From: Acidobacteriota bacterium
GTDB lineage: Bacteria > Acidobacteriota > Terriglobia > Terriglobales > SCQP01
Direction: 5' to 3'
DNA length: 64,000 nt
NCBI GenBank assembly: GCA_027314025.1
Contig: DAHVCP010000019.1
Location: forward strand, 1-64,000
Below the pieces are notes generated by a model. That model had not been told where the DNA came from and ran no database searches. It worked only from the letters and a program-made list of their open reading frames with translations. Below, piece by piece: positions 17,501 to 27,032 of the stretch (the first letter of the stretch is position 1; the number at the start of each line of letters is the position of its first letter). Both the position numbers and the translations under genes were made by a program.

Positions 17501-18394
17501 CTAGGCGCCCGCCGCCTTATGCTGCTCCTCCATCAATTGAATGAAGGCCGTGGCCGCGCGCGGCAGCGTGCGGTCGCGGCGGTACACCAGCCCCAGCTCC
17601 CGCCACACATCCACGCCCTGCAAGGTGATCAGCTTGGCTTCGCCCGCCCGCACTTCCTCATGCGCGTAGCTGGCGCTGATCAGCGAAACGCCAAGATTCG
17701 CCGCCACGAACCGCTTGATCATCCCCACGCTCGCCAGCTCCATGGAAATCACCAGCCGTGAGCGGTAAGGGCGAAACAGCTTGTCCAGCACCTGCCGCGT
17801 GTAGCCGGTCTTGGGAAAAATCAGCGGGTGCTCCGCCGCCTCGCTCACCCGCACCGAGTTGCGCTTCGCCAGCGGATGCTTGCTGCTCACCATCAGCATC
17901 AGGCGGTCGCGAAACACTGGCTGCACTTGCAGGCTCGGCTGGCTGGCCGGCAGCGTCACGATGCCCAGGTCAATCCACCCGTCCTCGATCTTCTCCAAAA
18001 TCTTGTGGCTGAAGTTCCGGTAGACGCTGATGCGCACCTTGGGATACAGCGCGTGATAGCGCGCCAGCACGTCCGGCAGCACGTACAGGCAGGTCGCCTC
18101 GTTGGCGCCGAAGGCCAACGTGCCCCGCGGCGTCTTGCGCTGGTCGGCCACCGCCCGCTGGCTTTCCGCCCGCAGCGTCAGCATGCGCTGCGCGTACTCC
18201 AGCAGCACTTCCCCCGCCGGCGTCAGCCGGATCAGCTTGCCGGACCGGTCGAAGAGCTTTTCGCCGTACTCTTCCTCCAGCTGGCGAATTTGCGCGCTGA
18301 CCGCGGGCTGCGAGCGAAACACCTTCTGCCCCGCGCGGGAAAAGCTCCCTTGCTTGGCCACCTCGATGAACGTGACTAACTGATCCAGATCCAT
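17501..18394 (-). CDS. LysR-family transcriptional regulator
   Basis: The protein has 297 residues. An N-terminal winged helix-turn-helix (MDLDQLVTFIEVAKQGSFSR ... SQPAVSAQIRQLEEEYGEKLFDRSGKLIRLT) is followed by a periplasmic-binding-protein-like effector domain from residue ~90 (GTLAFGANEATCLYVLP ...). The start at 18394 is the family-typical one; longer in-frame readings would add an arginine-rich, non-homologous leader. A TACACT box at 18445-18440 on the minus strand could be its -10, leaving a ~45-base leader. It converges on galE with a 15-base gap. No divergent target gene is adjacent, so the regulon is unknown. Confidence 0.92.
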   Translation of the reverse strand: MDLDQLVTFIEVAKQGSFSRAGQKVFRSQPAVSAQIRQLEEEYGEKLFDRSGKLIRLTPAGEVLLEYAQRMLTLRAESQRAVADQRKTPRGTLAFGANEATCLYVLPDVLARYHALYPKVRISVYRNFSHKILEKIEDGWIDLGIVTLPASQPSLQVQPVFRDRLMLMVSSKHPLAKRNSVRVSEAAEHPLIFPKTGYTRQVLDKLFRPYRSRLVISMELASVGMIKRFVAANLGVSLISASYAHEEVRAGEAKLITLQGVDVWRELGLVYRRDRTLPRAATAFIQLMEEQHKAAGA

Positions 18395-18563
18395 TCCGCG
18401 TTCTCCCCGCCCGCACTGCCATTGGGGAACTCTTCTCCGAGTGTAGTATGCCGCGCCCCGCCGCCGCGGCACATGCAAGATTTCAATCCGCCGCATTCGC
18501 CGCCCACACCGGCGGCGGCGATTCCCAACCCGCGCCCGCCCCTCGACGCCGTGCTCGGAACCG

Positions 18564-19415
18564 CTAGCGTTTCACGGGGAGCGGATTCAACCCTGCCGCG
18601 CCCGCCGCATGCGCCGTCGGCCGCTCCTCGCGCCGCCGCACCCGAACCTCGGCAGCCGGGAATGGAGGCACAACAAACCCGCGGAGGGCTGTCAACGTTA
18701 TGGCGTCCGCATGAAGCAGGGTGACCGACGCACCCGGAGGCGCGGGAGCCTCCCAATTTAGCGGCGCCTCCATTGGCCTATTGAACCGCTGGCCGAATGC
18801 ATCGCAGATGCACTTCAGAAGCGCAGAGCCGGATTGGGCCGTCGAGTAGCGCGCCAGGTCCGGCATCGGCAGCGTGCTTCCCGCGGAGATGAAGCTAAGC
18901 GGAACCCCCTCCAATAGCGCCGCGTAACCCAGGTCCTCGTTGGCGTCAACATGGGCGCCGCCCTCCTTGTTCGCCAAGATGAGCGTCAATGTCTTCCTGC
19001 TGTAGCTCCGCACGCCCCCTAGCCGGGTCGCAAAGGCAATGACCGGCGCCTCCCACCAAACGCCCAGCGTGGACCTCTTGCAGGAAATAGCGCCCAGGTC
19101 CACCGACGGCGCAAGCGTAGCCCCGGGCCCGATTCGCATCCCAACCGCCAGATGCAGCAACACCTCGCCCTTGGGATGCTCCATGTCCAGAATTTCCAGG
19201 TCGCGGTAGCCCTCCCGCAAATGCCGCAGCAGCGATCGGCTCCTTTTGGTGTCATGCACCAGAACCCGGATGATCGCAGCCACGCGGACCGCCTCCTCCA
19301 GCTCCCCCGCGTAGAAGGCCTCCAGCGACCGCCTCAGAAACCGCGCTTGCTCCTCGAGCCGCCCGATGTAATATTGCCCCGTGCGGCCCACGGCCGAAGC
19401 GTAACATAGGCCCAC
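18564..19415 (-). CDS. Conserved-looking protein of unknown function, divergent from drmD
   Basis: The protein has 283 residues with a GTG start; a second GTG at 19391 is possible. The N-terminus (ARFLRRSLEAFYAGELEEAV ... IIRVLVHDTKRSRSLLRHL) matches a widespread but uncharacterised family in which xxIRxLVHDTxxSxSLL is the hallmark. The rest is mixed alpha/beta without a motif I can assign. It shares a 47-bp intergenic space with drmD, so the two promoters must overlap. It could be a DISARM-associated accessory gene or merely a neighbour. No signal peptide or membrane segment is seen. Confidence 0.6.
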   Translation of the reverse strand: MGLCYASAVGRTGQYYIGRLEEQARFLRRSLEAFYAGELEEAVRVAAIIRVLVHDTKRSRSLLRHLREGYRDLEILDMEHPKGEVLLHLAVGMRIGPGATLAPSVDLGAISCKRSTLGVWWEAPVIAFATRLGGVRSYSRKTLTLILANKEGGAHVDANEDLGYAALLEGVPLSFISAGSTLPMPDLARYSTAQSGSALLKCICDAFGQRFNRPMEAPLNWEAPAPPGASVTLLHADAITLTALRGFVVPPFPAAEVRVRRREERPTAHAAGAAGLNPLPVKR

Positions 19416-19450
19416 CAGATAAGCCTCCCCAATCGGGCGCCTCCCGCGGT

Positions 19451-19456
19451 TACAAT
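19451..19456 (+). promoter_or_regulatory. -10-like TACAAT for drmD, leaderless spacing
   Basis: TACAAT ends 6 bases before the drmD GTG at 19463. No ribosome site fits in so short a leader, so a leaderless message is likely. Confidence 0.45.
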
Positions 19457-19462
19457 GCCTCG

Positions 19463-22400
19463 GTGACCCTACCTCAGGCGGGCGAGATCGTGAAGGTCCG
19501 GCAGCGGCTGTATCTGGTCGGCGAAGTGCTGCCCGCCGCCCCCAGCGAGGACTGCACCCAAGTCCGCCTCGCCTGCATCGATGACGACGCCCAGGGCCAG
19601 GAGCTCGAGGTGCTTTGGGAACTGGAGCAGGACGCCGAAATCCTCCATCAGGAAGATTGGGGCGCCATCGCGTCGCGCGGCTTCGATCGCCCGGAGCGCT
19701 TCGCCGCCTACCTAAACACGCTGCGCTGGAACTGCGTCACCGCCGCCGACCCCAACCTATTCCAGGCCCCGTTCCGCGCCGGCATTCGCCTGGACGCCTA
19801 CCAGTTGGAACCATTGCGCAAGGCGCTGCGCATGCCACGCGTCAATCTGTTCATCGCCGACGACGTCGGGCTGGGAAAGACCATCGAGGCCGGGCTGATT
19901 CTGCGCGAACTGCTCCTGCGCAAGAAGGCGCGTGACATCGTCGTGGTCGCGCCTCCCTCCATGTTGGAGCAATGGCGCGAGGAGCTGGCCCAGCGCTTCG
20001 GGCTGGAGTTCGCCGTCCTGGACAAGGACTACGTACAGGCGGCGCGCCGCGAGTTTGGCTTCGGCGTCAATCCCTGGAACACCCATTCCCGTTTCCTGAT
20101 CTCCCATCGTCTGCTGATCGATCCCGCCTACCGCGGACCGCTGCTGGATTGGCTCCGACCGCCGGCGGCTGGCATCTGCCGCCCCGCCAGCGTGCTTGTG
20201 CTGGATGAGGCCCACCACGCCGCGCCGGCCAGCGGCCAGCGTTACGCCATCGACTCCCAGATCACCCGCGCGGTCCGCGCGCTGGCGCCGCACTTCGAGC
20301 ACCGCCTCTTCCTCTCCGCCACGCCCCACAACGGCCATTCCAACAGCTTCTCCGCCCTGCTCGAAATTCTCGATCCCCAACGTTTCGTGCGCGGCGTCAA
20401 GGCTAGCCCCAAAGCCGTGGGAACGGTGATGGTTCGGCGGCTGAAAGAAGACCTGCGCGCGCTGGGTGAAAACTTTCCCAAGCGCGTGGTCACCGCCGAA
20501 ACCATCGACAACCTTCCCCCACAGGCGCCGGAGCTTCGCTTGGCCGAAATGCTGGAGGAATACCGCCAGCTCAGCGAGGCCCGGCTCGCCGGCGCAACCA
20601 AGCGGGCCCAAGCGGCCTCCGGTCTGGTGCTCTGCCACCTTCAGCAGCGCTTGTTGTCCTCGGTCGAGGCCTTCTGGCGCTCCGTGCGCTGGCACCGTAG
20701 CCAAGCGGCAAAAAAAGCCGCCGCGCCGGAAAGACAATCAGCAGCCGCGGAGGCGGCGGCGCGGATGGCCGTTGACGGTTTTCCGCTGTTGCGCGGCGGC
20801 GTGGGCAGCGACGACGATCGCGCCGGGCTCGATGCCGAGGAGCTGGCGGCCGAGACGGAAGCTGAACTGACCGCGGCCACGCAAGCCGCGGGCGGGACGG
20901 CGCCGATCGGCCGGGAATCCGAGCTGCTGGCGGAAATGGAAACCGTGGCGGCCCAGCACCGCGCCCTGGCCGACGCCCGCATTCGCCGCCTAAGGGAATG
21001 GATCCGCCAGGAGATGTGCCCGCGACTCGGTTCGCCCGGCGCCCAATGGAATGACCGCCGCCTGATCATCTTCACCGAGTTTGACGACACCCGCCGCTAC
21101 ATCGAACAGCAGTTGCAAGGCGAAATCGCCGCCACCGACCGCGCCGAGGAGCGCATCGCCATCTTTCACGGCGCCACCCGTCCCCAGGACCGCGAGCAAA
21201 TCAAGCTCGCCTTCAACGACCCTCCCGACCGTGCGCCGGTGCGGATTCTCATCGCCACCGACGCGGCGCGTGAGGGGCTCAATCTTCAGGCGCACTGCCG
21301 CGACCTTTTCCACTTCGACCTCCCTTGGAACCCGGCCCGCCTGGAGCAGCGCAACGGCCGCATTGACCGCAAGCTCCAGCCCGCCAAGGAAGTCCATTGC
21401 CGCTACTTCGTCTACGCCCAGCGGCCGGAGGACAGGATCCTCGAGGCGCTGGTCCGCAAGACGGAAACCATCCGCGAGGAACTCGGCAGCGTCGCGGAGG
21501 TTATCGGCAGCCGCATCGAGAATCTGCTGGCGCGGGGCATCGACCGCCGCCGCCTGGAGGAAACGCGGCGGGCAATCGAGGGCGCGGAGGGCGATGAGGA
21601 GGAGCGGCGGCGCCTGGCGGAAGAAGAAATGGAGGAGGCGCGCGAGCGCCAGGAAAAATTGGCCGCGCAAACCAACCGCCTGCGGGATCTAATTGACCGT
21701 TCCCGGCGCCAAACCGGATTCAGCGAAGCCCCCTTCCGCCACGCGCTCTCCGGTGCGTTGGAGATGATGGGCGCCGAGCAACTGCGCCCGGCCGCGGGCC
21801 GAGAGGAGCCCCAGCGCTACCACTTCCCCGCCCTGGACCGGCAGGCCCACGCCGACCCCACCTGGGCGGAAACGCTGGATTCCCTCCGCCCCGCCCCCAA
21901 ACCCGGCCAGCCGTTCTGGCAATGGCGCGCCGAGGCGGCGCCCCGGCCGGTGGTCTTTCGCGATCCCGGCACGGTGACCGAGGAGGTGGTCCAACTCCAC
22001 CTGGAGCAGGCGGTGGTCCGCCGCCTGCTGGGGCGTTTTTTGGCCCAGGGATTCGTCTTCCACGACCTCAGCCGCGCCTGCCTGGCGCAAACCGAGGACG
22101 CGATCCCCCGCGTGCTGCTGTTGGGCCGCCTGGCGCTTTACGGCGGCGGCGCGGCCCGCCTGCATGAGGAGCTGCTGATGGTCGGCGCCCGTTGGCGCGA
22201 CCCCGCCCGCCGCGGCGAACCGCTGGCCCCCTACGGGCAGGACGGCGCCGACCGCAGTTGGGAATTATTGGAAAATGCCATCGCGGACGCTAGCGGTCGC
22301 GTCCCGGAACAGGTCGCCCGCCGGCTCCAGCAATCCGCGGAACGCGACGTGGCCGAGCTGCTCCCGCAGCTAAGGCGGCGGGGCGAGGAGCATGCTGCGG

Positions 22401-22717
22401 ATGCCCGAGAAAGGCTGGCCAAGCGCGCCGCCGAGGAGGCCAAAGCGATGCGGCAGATTTTGGAGGAACAGAAGCTGCACCTGGAGCGCACAATCGCCGA
22501 GCATGACCGCGCCGACCAGCAGCGGAAGTTCGAGTTCATGCGTGTGGAGGAACGCCACCAACTGGAGGCGGACCGCAAATATTGGCAGCTCCGCCGCCTC
22601 CCGGCACTGGAGCGCGAACTGGCGGCCGAGCCGGAGCGGGTGCGCCAGGTTTATGACGTCCAAGGAGAACGCCTGGAGCCGATCGGCCTGGTCTATTTGT
22701 GGCCGGTCAGCGGCTAG
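19463..22717 (+). CDS. drmD: DISARM SNF2-family helicase DrmD
   Basis: This is the class 1 DISARM SNF2-like helicase (1084 residues), which acts with DrmA, DrmB, DrmC and the methylase to restrict incoming phage DNA. Walker A (DDVGLGKTIEAG) is near residue 136 and the DEAH box (LVLDEAHHAA) near 247. The motif III region is LSATPHNGH, and the C-terminal helicase lobe carries ATDAAREGLNLQ and QRNGRIDR near 628. A long charged coiled coil follows (residues ~690-740 and again ~930-1040). The start is a GTG 6 bases after a TACAAT box. The methylase gene follows after 39 bases. Identification is firm from the order and content of the whole cluster. Confidence 0.9.
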   Translation: MTLPQAGEIVKVRQRLYLVGEVLPAAPSEDCTQVRLACIDDDAQGQELEVLWELEQDAEILHQEDWGAIASRGFDRPERFAAYLNTLRWNCVTAADPNLFQAPFRAGIRLDAYQLEPLRKALRMPRVNLFIADDVGLGKTIEAGLILRELLLRKKARDIVVVAPPSMLEQWREELAQRFGLEFAVLDKDYVQAARREFGFGVNPWNTHSRFLISHRLLIDPAYRGPLLDWLRPPAAGICRPASVLVLDEAHHAAPASGQRYAIDSQITRAVRALAPHFEHRLFLSATPHNGHSNSFSALLEILDPQRFVRGVKASPKAVGTVMVRRLKEDLRALGENFPKRVVTAETIDNLPPQAPELRLAEMLEEYRQLSEARLAGATKRAQAASGLVLCHLQQRLLSSVEAFWRSVRWHRSQAAKKAAAPERQSAAAEAAARMAVDGFPLLRGGVGSDDDRAGLDAEELAAETEAELTAATQAAGGTAPIGRESELLAEMETVAAQHRALADARIRRLREWIRQEMCPRLGSPGAQWNDRRLIIFTEFDDTRRYIEQQLQGEIAATDRAEERIAIFHGATRPQDREQIKLAFNDPPDRAPVRILIATDAAREGLNLQAHCRDLFHFDLPWNPARLEQRNGRIDRKLQPAKEVHCRYFVYAQRPEDRILEALVRKTETIREELGSVAEVIGSRIENLLARGIDRRRLEETRRAIEGAEGDEEERRRLAEEEMEEARERQEKLAAQTNRLRDLIDRSRRQTGFSEAPFRHALSGALEMMGAEQLRPAAGREEPQRYHFPALDRQAHADPTWAETLDSLRPAPKPGQPFWQWRAEAAPRPVVFRDPGTVTEEVVQLHLEQAVVRRLLGRFLAQGFVFHDLSRACLAQTEDAIPRVLLLGRLALYGGGAARLHEELLMVGARWRDPARRGEPLAPYGQDGADRSWELLENAIADASGRVPEQVARRLQQSAERDVAELLPQLRRRGEEHAADARERLAKRAAEEAKAMRQILEEQKLHLERTIAEHDRADQQRKFEFMRVEERHQLEADRKYWQLRRLPALERELAAEPERVRQVYDVQGERLEPIGLVYLWPVSG

Positions 22718-22756
22718 CCAAACGGCGGGTCGGGACGGCGGGAGCGCGCGACAAGG

Positions 22757-24382
22757 ATGATGGATCCGCAGACACAGGCGCATAAGGATTGGCTGGGCTA
22801 CGTCCGGCCCACCGGCCTGCTCGTCTCCATCCCCGCCCTGGAGGCTGCCCAGGCCCACCTCGACCGCAACACCGCCCCGCTGCAACTCAAGCTGAAAGCC
22901 TTCCTGCGCCGGGAGCAGGGCCTCGCCGCGGACGCCGAAGGCAAGCCGCAGCCCGAGCCGGATCCGCGCATCGCCGATTTCCCCGCCTTCGCCGCCGCCG
23001 TCCTCGGCTGGCCTCTGGACGAACTGTTCGGTGCGCCGTCCGCGCCCGCCGTCCCGGAAGAGCTTGCCGCCCCGCTGCCCGAATACGGCGAGGTCCTGCG
23101 CCCCACCTACGCCCTGCGCGAATTTCAGCCGTGCGCCCCCGGCCAACCCGACCCTCGCCAACCCGGCCCCGGCCATCCCCTCCCAGGCCAATGCTGGATC
23201 CTTCTGGTGCAGGAGCTGCCGCTCGGCGCCGAGCTGGACCGCCCTGCGCCGGGCGGGAGCGGCGGCTGGGAAGCGCCGCCGCAGGCCCGCCTGGAACGCC
23301 TGCTGCGCGAAACCGGCGTCCCCATCGGCCTGCTTGTGAACGGCCGCCAGCTCCGCCTCATCTATGCCCCCGCGGGTGAAACCAGCGGCTACGCCACCTT
23401 CGCGCTAGCCGACATGCTCACCGTGGCGGGCCGGCCCATTCTGGCGGCCCTGGAAATGCTTTTAGGCGCCGCCCGCCTGTTCAGCCTGCCCGAGGCCCAG
23501 CGCCTGCCCGCCCTTCTCGCCGCCAGCCGCCGCTACCAGGATGAGGTCTCCGCCCGACTTGCCGAGCAGGTGCTGGAAGCGCTCTACGAACTCGTCCGCG
23601 GCTTCCAAGCCGCCGACGCCGCCGCCGGCGGCCAACTGCTGGCGCAAGAATTGGCGCAGGATCCCAGCGCCATCTACCAGGGCCTCCTCACGGTCCTGTT
23701 GCGCCTGGTTTTCATTCTCTTCGCCGAGGACCGCGGCCTTTTGCCCGGCGACGAACTCTACCTCCGCCACTATTCCGTCGGCGGGCTTTTCCAACGGCTG
23801 CGCGAGGATCAGGGCCGTTTCCCCGACACCATGGACCAGCGCTATGGCGCCTGGGCCCACCTGTTGGCCGTCTTTCGCCTCATCCACCGCGGCGCCCGCG
23901 GCGGCGGCATGCGCCTGCCCGCCCGCCAGGGCAATCTCTTCGATCCCGCCCGTCACTCCTTCTTGCAAGGCACGCCGGCCATCGGCATTCCCCGCCTCCC
24001 GGATGGCGTGGTCTACCGCGTTCTGTCCAAATTGTTAGTGCTGGATGGCCAGCGCCTCAGCTACCGCAGCCTAGATGTCGAGCAAATCGGCAGCGTCTAT
24101 GAGGCGGTCATGGGCTTCAACCTCCGCCGCGCCGCCGGCCGCACCATCGCTCTCAAGGGAGCCAAACGCGGCGGCGTCGCGCCCCCGCTGGATCTCGACG
24201 CCCTGTTGGCGGTCCCGCGCGGCAAGCGCGGCGATCGGCTGAAAAGAGAGACGGAGCAAAAGCTGGCCGGCAAGGCCGCCGCGGCGCTGGAGGCGGCGCG
24301 GGATGAAGCCGGGCTGCTCGCCGCCCTGGAGAAAAAAATCGCCCGCGGCGCAACCCCGAGCCCGTCCCCCCCGGCGGCATGA
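22757..24382 (+). CDS. drmMI: DISARM adenine methylase DrmMI, N-terminal half (frame broken)
   Basis: This 541-residue frame carries the N-terminal region of the DISARM class 1 N6-adenine methylase. Typical of large type IIG/PglX-like methylases is the helical block IYQGLLTVLLRLVFILFAEDRGLLPGDELYL. SVYEAVMGFNL and the basic GKRGDRLKRETEQKLAGKAA follow, and the catalytic motifs lie in the next frame. It ends GATPSPSPPAA* just after a C7 tract. One extra C would carry the frame straight into the downstream ORF at its ATG, giving a single protein of ~1394 residues. Either this is a phase-off or mutated allele, a true two-subunit split with ATGA coupling, or a sequence error. Confidence 0.85.
   Translation: MMDPQTQAHKDWLGYVRPTGLLVSIPALEAAQAHLDRNTAPLQLKLKAFLRREQGLAADAEGKPQPEPDPRIADFPAFAAAVLGWPLDELFGAPSAPAVPEELAAPLPEYGEVLRPTYALREFQPCAPGQPDPRQPGPGHPLPGQCWILLVQELPLGAELDRPAPGGSGGWEAPPQARLERLLRETGVPIGLLVNGRQLRLIYAPAGETSGYATFALADMLTVAGRPILAALEMLLGAARLFSLPEAQRLPALLAASRRYQDEVSARLAEQVLEALYELVRGFQAADAAAGGQLLAQELAQDPSAIYQGLLTVLLRLVFILFAEDRGLLPGDELYLRHYSVGGLFQRLREDQGRFPDTMDQRYGAWAHLLAVFRLIHRGARGGGMRLPARQGNLFDPARHSFLQGTPAIGIPRLPDGVVYRVLSKLLVLDGQRLSYRSLDVEQIGSVYEAVMGFNLRRAAGRTIALKGAKRGGVAPPLDLDALLAVPRGKRGDRLKRETEQKLAGKAAAALEAARDEAGLLAALEKKIARGATPSPSPPAA
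24366..24372 (+). repeat. C7 homopolymer at the drmMI frame break
   Basis: Seven C residues follow GT at 24364-24365, immediately before the stop of the N-terminal frame. An eighth C would make the codons TCC CCC CCC GGC GGC ATG and fuse both halves. Confidence 0.9.
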
Positions 24383-26940
24383 TCCTGGTGCCCACTCTCG
24401 AACGCCGCCGCAGCGGCTCCCATTACACCCCCCGTTCCCTCACCAACCCGATGGTCGCATCGGCCCTCGCGCCGGTCCTGGCCCAACTGGGCCCCGCCCC
24501 GCGCGCGGAGCAAATCCTGGCCCTAAAGATCTGCGACCTGGCCTGCGGCTCCGGCGCGTTTTTGGTCGAGACCTGCCGCCAGCTCGCCGAGCCTCTCGCC
24601 GCCGCCTGGCGCCGGGAAGATTCCGCGCCGCAACTGCCCCCTGACGAAGACGAGCTTCTCCACGCCCGCCGCCTCATCGCCCAGCGCTGCCTCTACGGCG
24701 TGGACAAAAATCCCCTCGCCATCGAACTCGCCAAGCTCTCCCTCTGGCTGGCCACGCTGGCCCGCGACCATCCCTTCACCTTCCTCGACCACGCCCTCCG
24801 CCCCGGCGATTCCCTCGTCTGCCTCACCCGCGCCGAAATTGCCACCTTCGCCTGGCCGGGCATGGAAGCCCAGCCGCTGGCCCTGCTGCGTCCCACGCTG
24901 GAGGCCAAAATGGCCCGCGTCGCCGAAGTTCGCCGCCGCATCCTCGACGCCCGCGACACCAAGCCCTATCCCCAATTGGAGCAAGAGCTGGCCAATGCCG
25001 AAAACGCCTTGAACTGGCCGCGCCTCGCCGGGGATGCCGCCATCGCCGCATTTTTCTCCGCCGAAAAACCCCCGGCCCGCCGCGCCCGCCGCGCCCGCCG
25101 CCGGGAGCTGGAAGCCCAATTGTTGATCGCCGCGCAGCATAAGGAGCGCCTAGACCTCCAGCAGCCCTTGGACCAAGCCGTGGCCGAGCTGCGCGCCAAG
25201 GGCATCCGCCCCTTCCATTGGCAGATCGAGTTCCCGGAAGTCTTCGCCCCCGCCGACGCCCCCGCCCGCGGCTCGGCCCCCGCCCGCGGTCCCGCCGACG
25301 CGGGCCGCGACGACGCAGCCGCCGGCTTCGACGCCATCGTCGGCAATCCCCCCTTTGCCGGCAAAAACACCATCGCCGCCGCGCACCCGGACGGCTATCT
25401 GGATTGGCTCCAAACGTTGCACCCCGGCGCGCATGGCAACGCCGATCTAGTGGCGCACTTCTTCCGCCGCGCCTTCGCCCTCCTCCGCCCCGGCGGCTGC
25501 CTCGGCCTTCTCGCCACCAACACCATCAGCCAGGGCGACACCCGCGCCACCGGCCTGCGCTGGCTCCGCGCCCATGGCGGGACCATCTTTAGCGCCCGCA
25601 AACGTATCGTCTGGCCGGGAGAGGCCGCAGTGGTCGTCAGCGCCGTGCATGTCGCCAAAGGCGCCCTGCCCGGCCCATATTTCCTCAATGGCCGCCCGGT
25701 GGAGAAAATCACGGCATTCTTGTTCCATGCCGGCGGCGACGAAGACCCGGCCCGCCTAAAGGCCAACGCCGACCGCAGCTTTATAGGCAGCATCATCCTC
25801 GGCCTCGGCTTCACCTTCGACGACACCGACAAAAAAGGCATCGCCACGCCCATCGCCGAAATGCGCCGCCTCATCGCCGCCGATCCCCGCAACCAGGCGC
25901 GCATCTTTCCCTACATCGGCGGCGAGGAAGTCAACACCGATCCCCGCCACAACTTCCACCGTTATGTCATCAACTTCGAGGATTTTCCCCTGCGCCGGGA
26001 AAAGCTGGGCAAAAAATGGCGCGACGCCGACGACCGGCAAAAAAAGCTGTGGCTGCGCGAGGGCATCGTCCCCGACGATTATCCCGCCCCCGTCGCCGCC
26101 GACTGGCCCGCTCTGCTCGCCATCGTCCGCGAGAAGGTAAAACCCGAGCGGGACAAACAGAAGCGCGGCAGCAACCGGCTGAATTGGTGGCATTACGCCG
26201 AAAAGCGCCCCGGCCTGACCCGCGCCCTGCGCGGCCAGCAACACGCGCTGGTGATCTCGCGCGTCGGTGAGGCATCGGCCTTCGCGGTTCTCCCCGGCGG
26301 CGTCGTCCTCTCCGACTCCCTGGTCGTTATCCCCCGCCCGGGCTGGGGCCTCTTTGGCGCCGCCCAGTCCCGCCCGCACGAAATCTGGGCCCGCTTCTTC
26401 GGCTCCTCCCTCGAAGAGCGCCTGCGCTACACCCCTTCCGACTGCTTTGAGACCTTTCCCCTCCCCCCTGGCCATGAAACCGACGCCGCCCTCGCCGCGG
26501 CGGGCCGGGCCTATCACGATTTCCGCGCCCAGTTGATGGTGGACCGCGACGAAGGCCTAACCAAAACCTACAACCGTTTCCACGATCCCCAAGACCATTC
26601 CCCGGAAACGGAAAGGCTCCGCGCCCTGCACGCCGCGATGGATCGCGCGGTGCTGGACGCCTACGGCTGGCGCGACCTCCAGCCCGTCTGCGATTTCTTC
26701 CCCAAATTCGCCGACGACGATCCCGCCGAGGCCGCGAAGTTCCTCTACCGCTGGCCCGACGACATGCACGACGAAGTTCTCGCCCGCCTGCTGGACCTGA
26801 ACGCCCAGCGCGCCGCATTGGAGGGCCAGCCGCCGCCCGCGGCCGCAAAGCCCGCCGTCCCCCGCAAGCCGAGCGGCGACCCAAAACGCCGTGCCGCCGC
26901 CGCTGGCGCCGCCGAACTTCCGCTCACCCCAAACGACTAA
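24379..26940 (+). CDS. drmMI: DISARM adenine methylase DrmMI, catalytic half
   Basis: This 853-residue frame holds the catalytic core of the N6-adenine methylase. It opens with RRRSGSHYTPRSLTNPMV, the usual lead-in of such enzymes, and motif I (DLACGSGAFLVE) is near residue 53. The catalytic motif IV NPPF (FDAIVGNPPFAGKN) is near residue 322, and target-recognition-like sequence follows to the end. The ATG overlaps the previous stop as ATGA, so it may be translated by re-initiation. The family normally carries both halves in one chain. In DISARM the methylase marks host DNA as self. The C-terminal tail is Pro/Ala/Lys-rich. Confidence 0.9.
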   Translation: MILVPTLERRRSGSHYTPRSLTNPMVASALAPVLAQLGPAPRAEQILALKICDLACGSGAFLVETCRQLAEPLAAAWRREDSAPQLPPDEDELLHARRLIAQRCLYGVDKNPLAIELAKLSLWLATLARDHPFTFLDHALRPGDSLVCLTRAEIATFAWPGMEAQPLALLRPTLEAKMARVAEVRRRILDARDTKPYPQLEQELANAENALNWPRLAGDAAIAAFFSAEKPPARRARRARRRELEAQLLIAAQHKERLDLQQPLDQAVAELRAKGIRPFHWQIEFPEVFAPADAPARGSAPARGPADAGRDDAAAGFDAIVGNPPFAGKNTIAAAHPDGYLDWLQTLHPGAHGNADLVAHFFRRAFALLRPGGCLGLLATNTISQGDTRATGLRWLRAHGGTIFSARKRIVWPGEAAVVVSAVHVAKGALPGPYFLNGRPVEKITAFLFHAGGDEDPARLKANADRSFIGSIILGLGFTFDDTDKKGIATPIAEMRRLIAADPRNQARIFPYIGGEEVNTDPRHNFHRYVINFEDFPLRREKLGKKWRDADDRQKKLWLREGIVPDDYPAPVAADWPALLAIVREKVKPERDKQKRGSNRLNWWHYAEKRPGLTRALRGQQHALVISRVGEASAFAVLPGGVVLSDSLVVIPRPGWGLFGAAQSRPHEIWARFFGSSLEERLRYTPSDCFETFPLPPGHETDAALAAAGRAYHDFRAQLMVDRDEGLTKTYNRFHDPQDHSPETERLRALHAAMDRAVLDAYGWRDLQPVCDFFPKFADDDPAEAAKFLYRWPDDMHDEVLARLLDLNAQRAALEGQPPPAAAKPAVPRKPSGDPKRRAAAAGAAELPLTPND

Positions 26941-27020
26941 CCCCCGCCGCTCCCGCCCCGCCCCCGCCGCCGCCGCGGAAACGGCGTCTTTCTTAACCGT
27001 CGTGAAAGCCACGCTTGCCC

Positions 27021-27026
27021 TAAAAT
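27021..27026 (+). promoter_or_regulatory. -10-like TAAAAT, leaderless spacing
   Basis: TAAAAT ends 6 bases before the ATG at 27033, supporting a separate small transcript between drmMI and the antisense gene pair. Confidence 0.35.
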
Positions 27027-27032
27027 GAAGCC

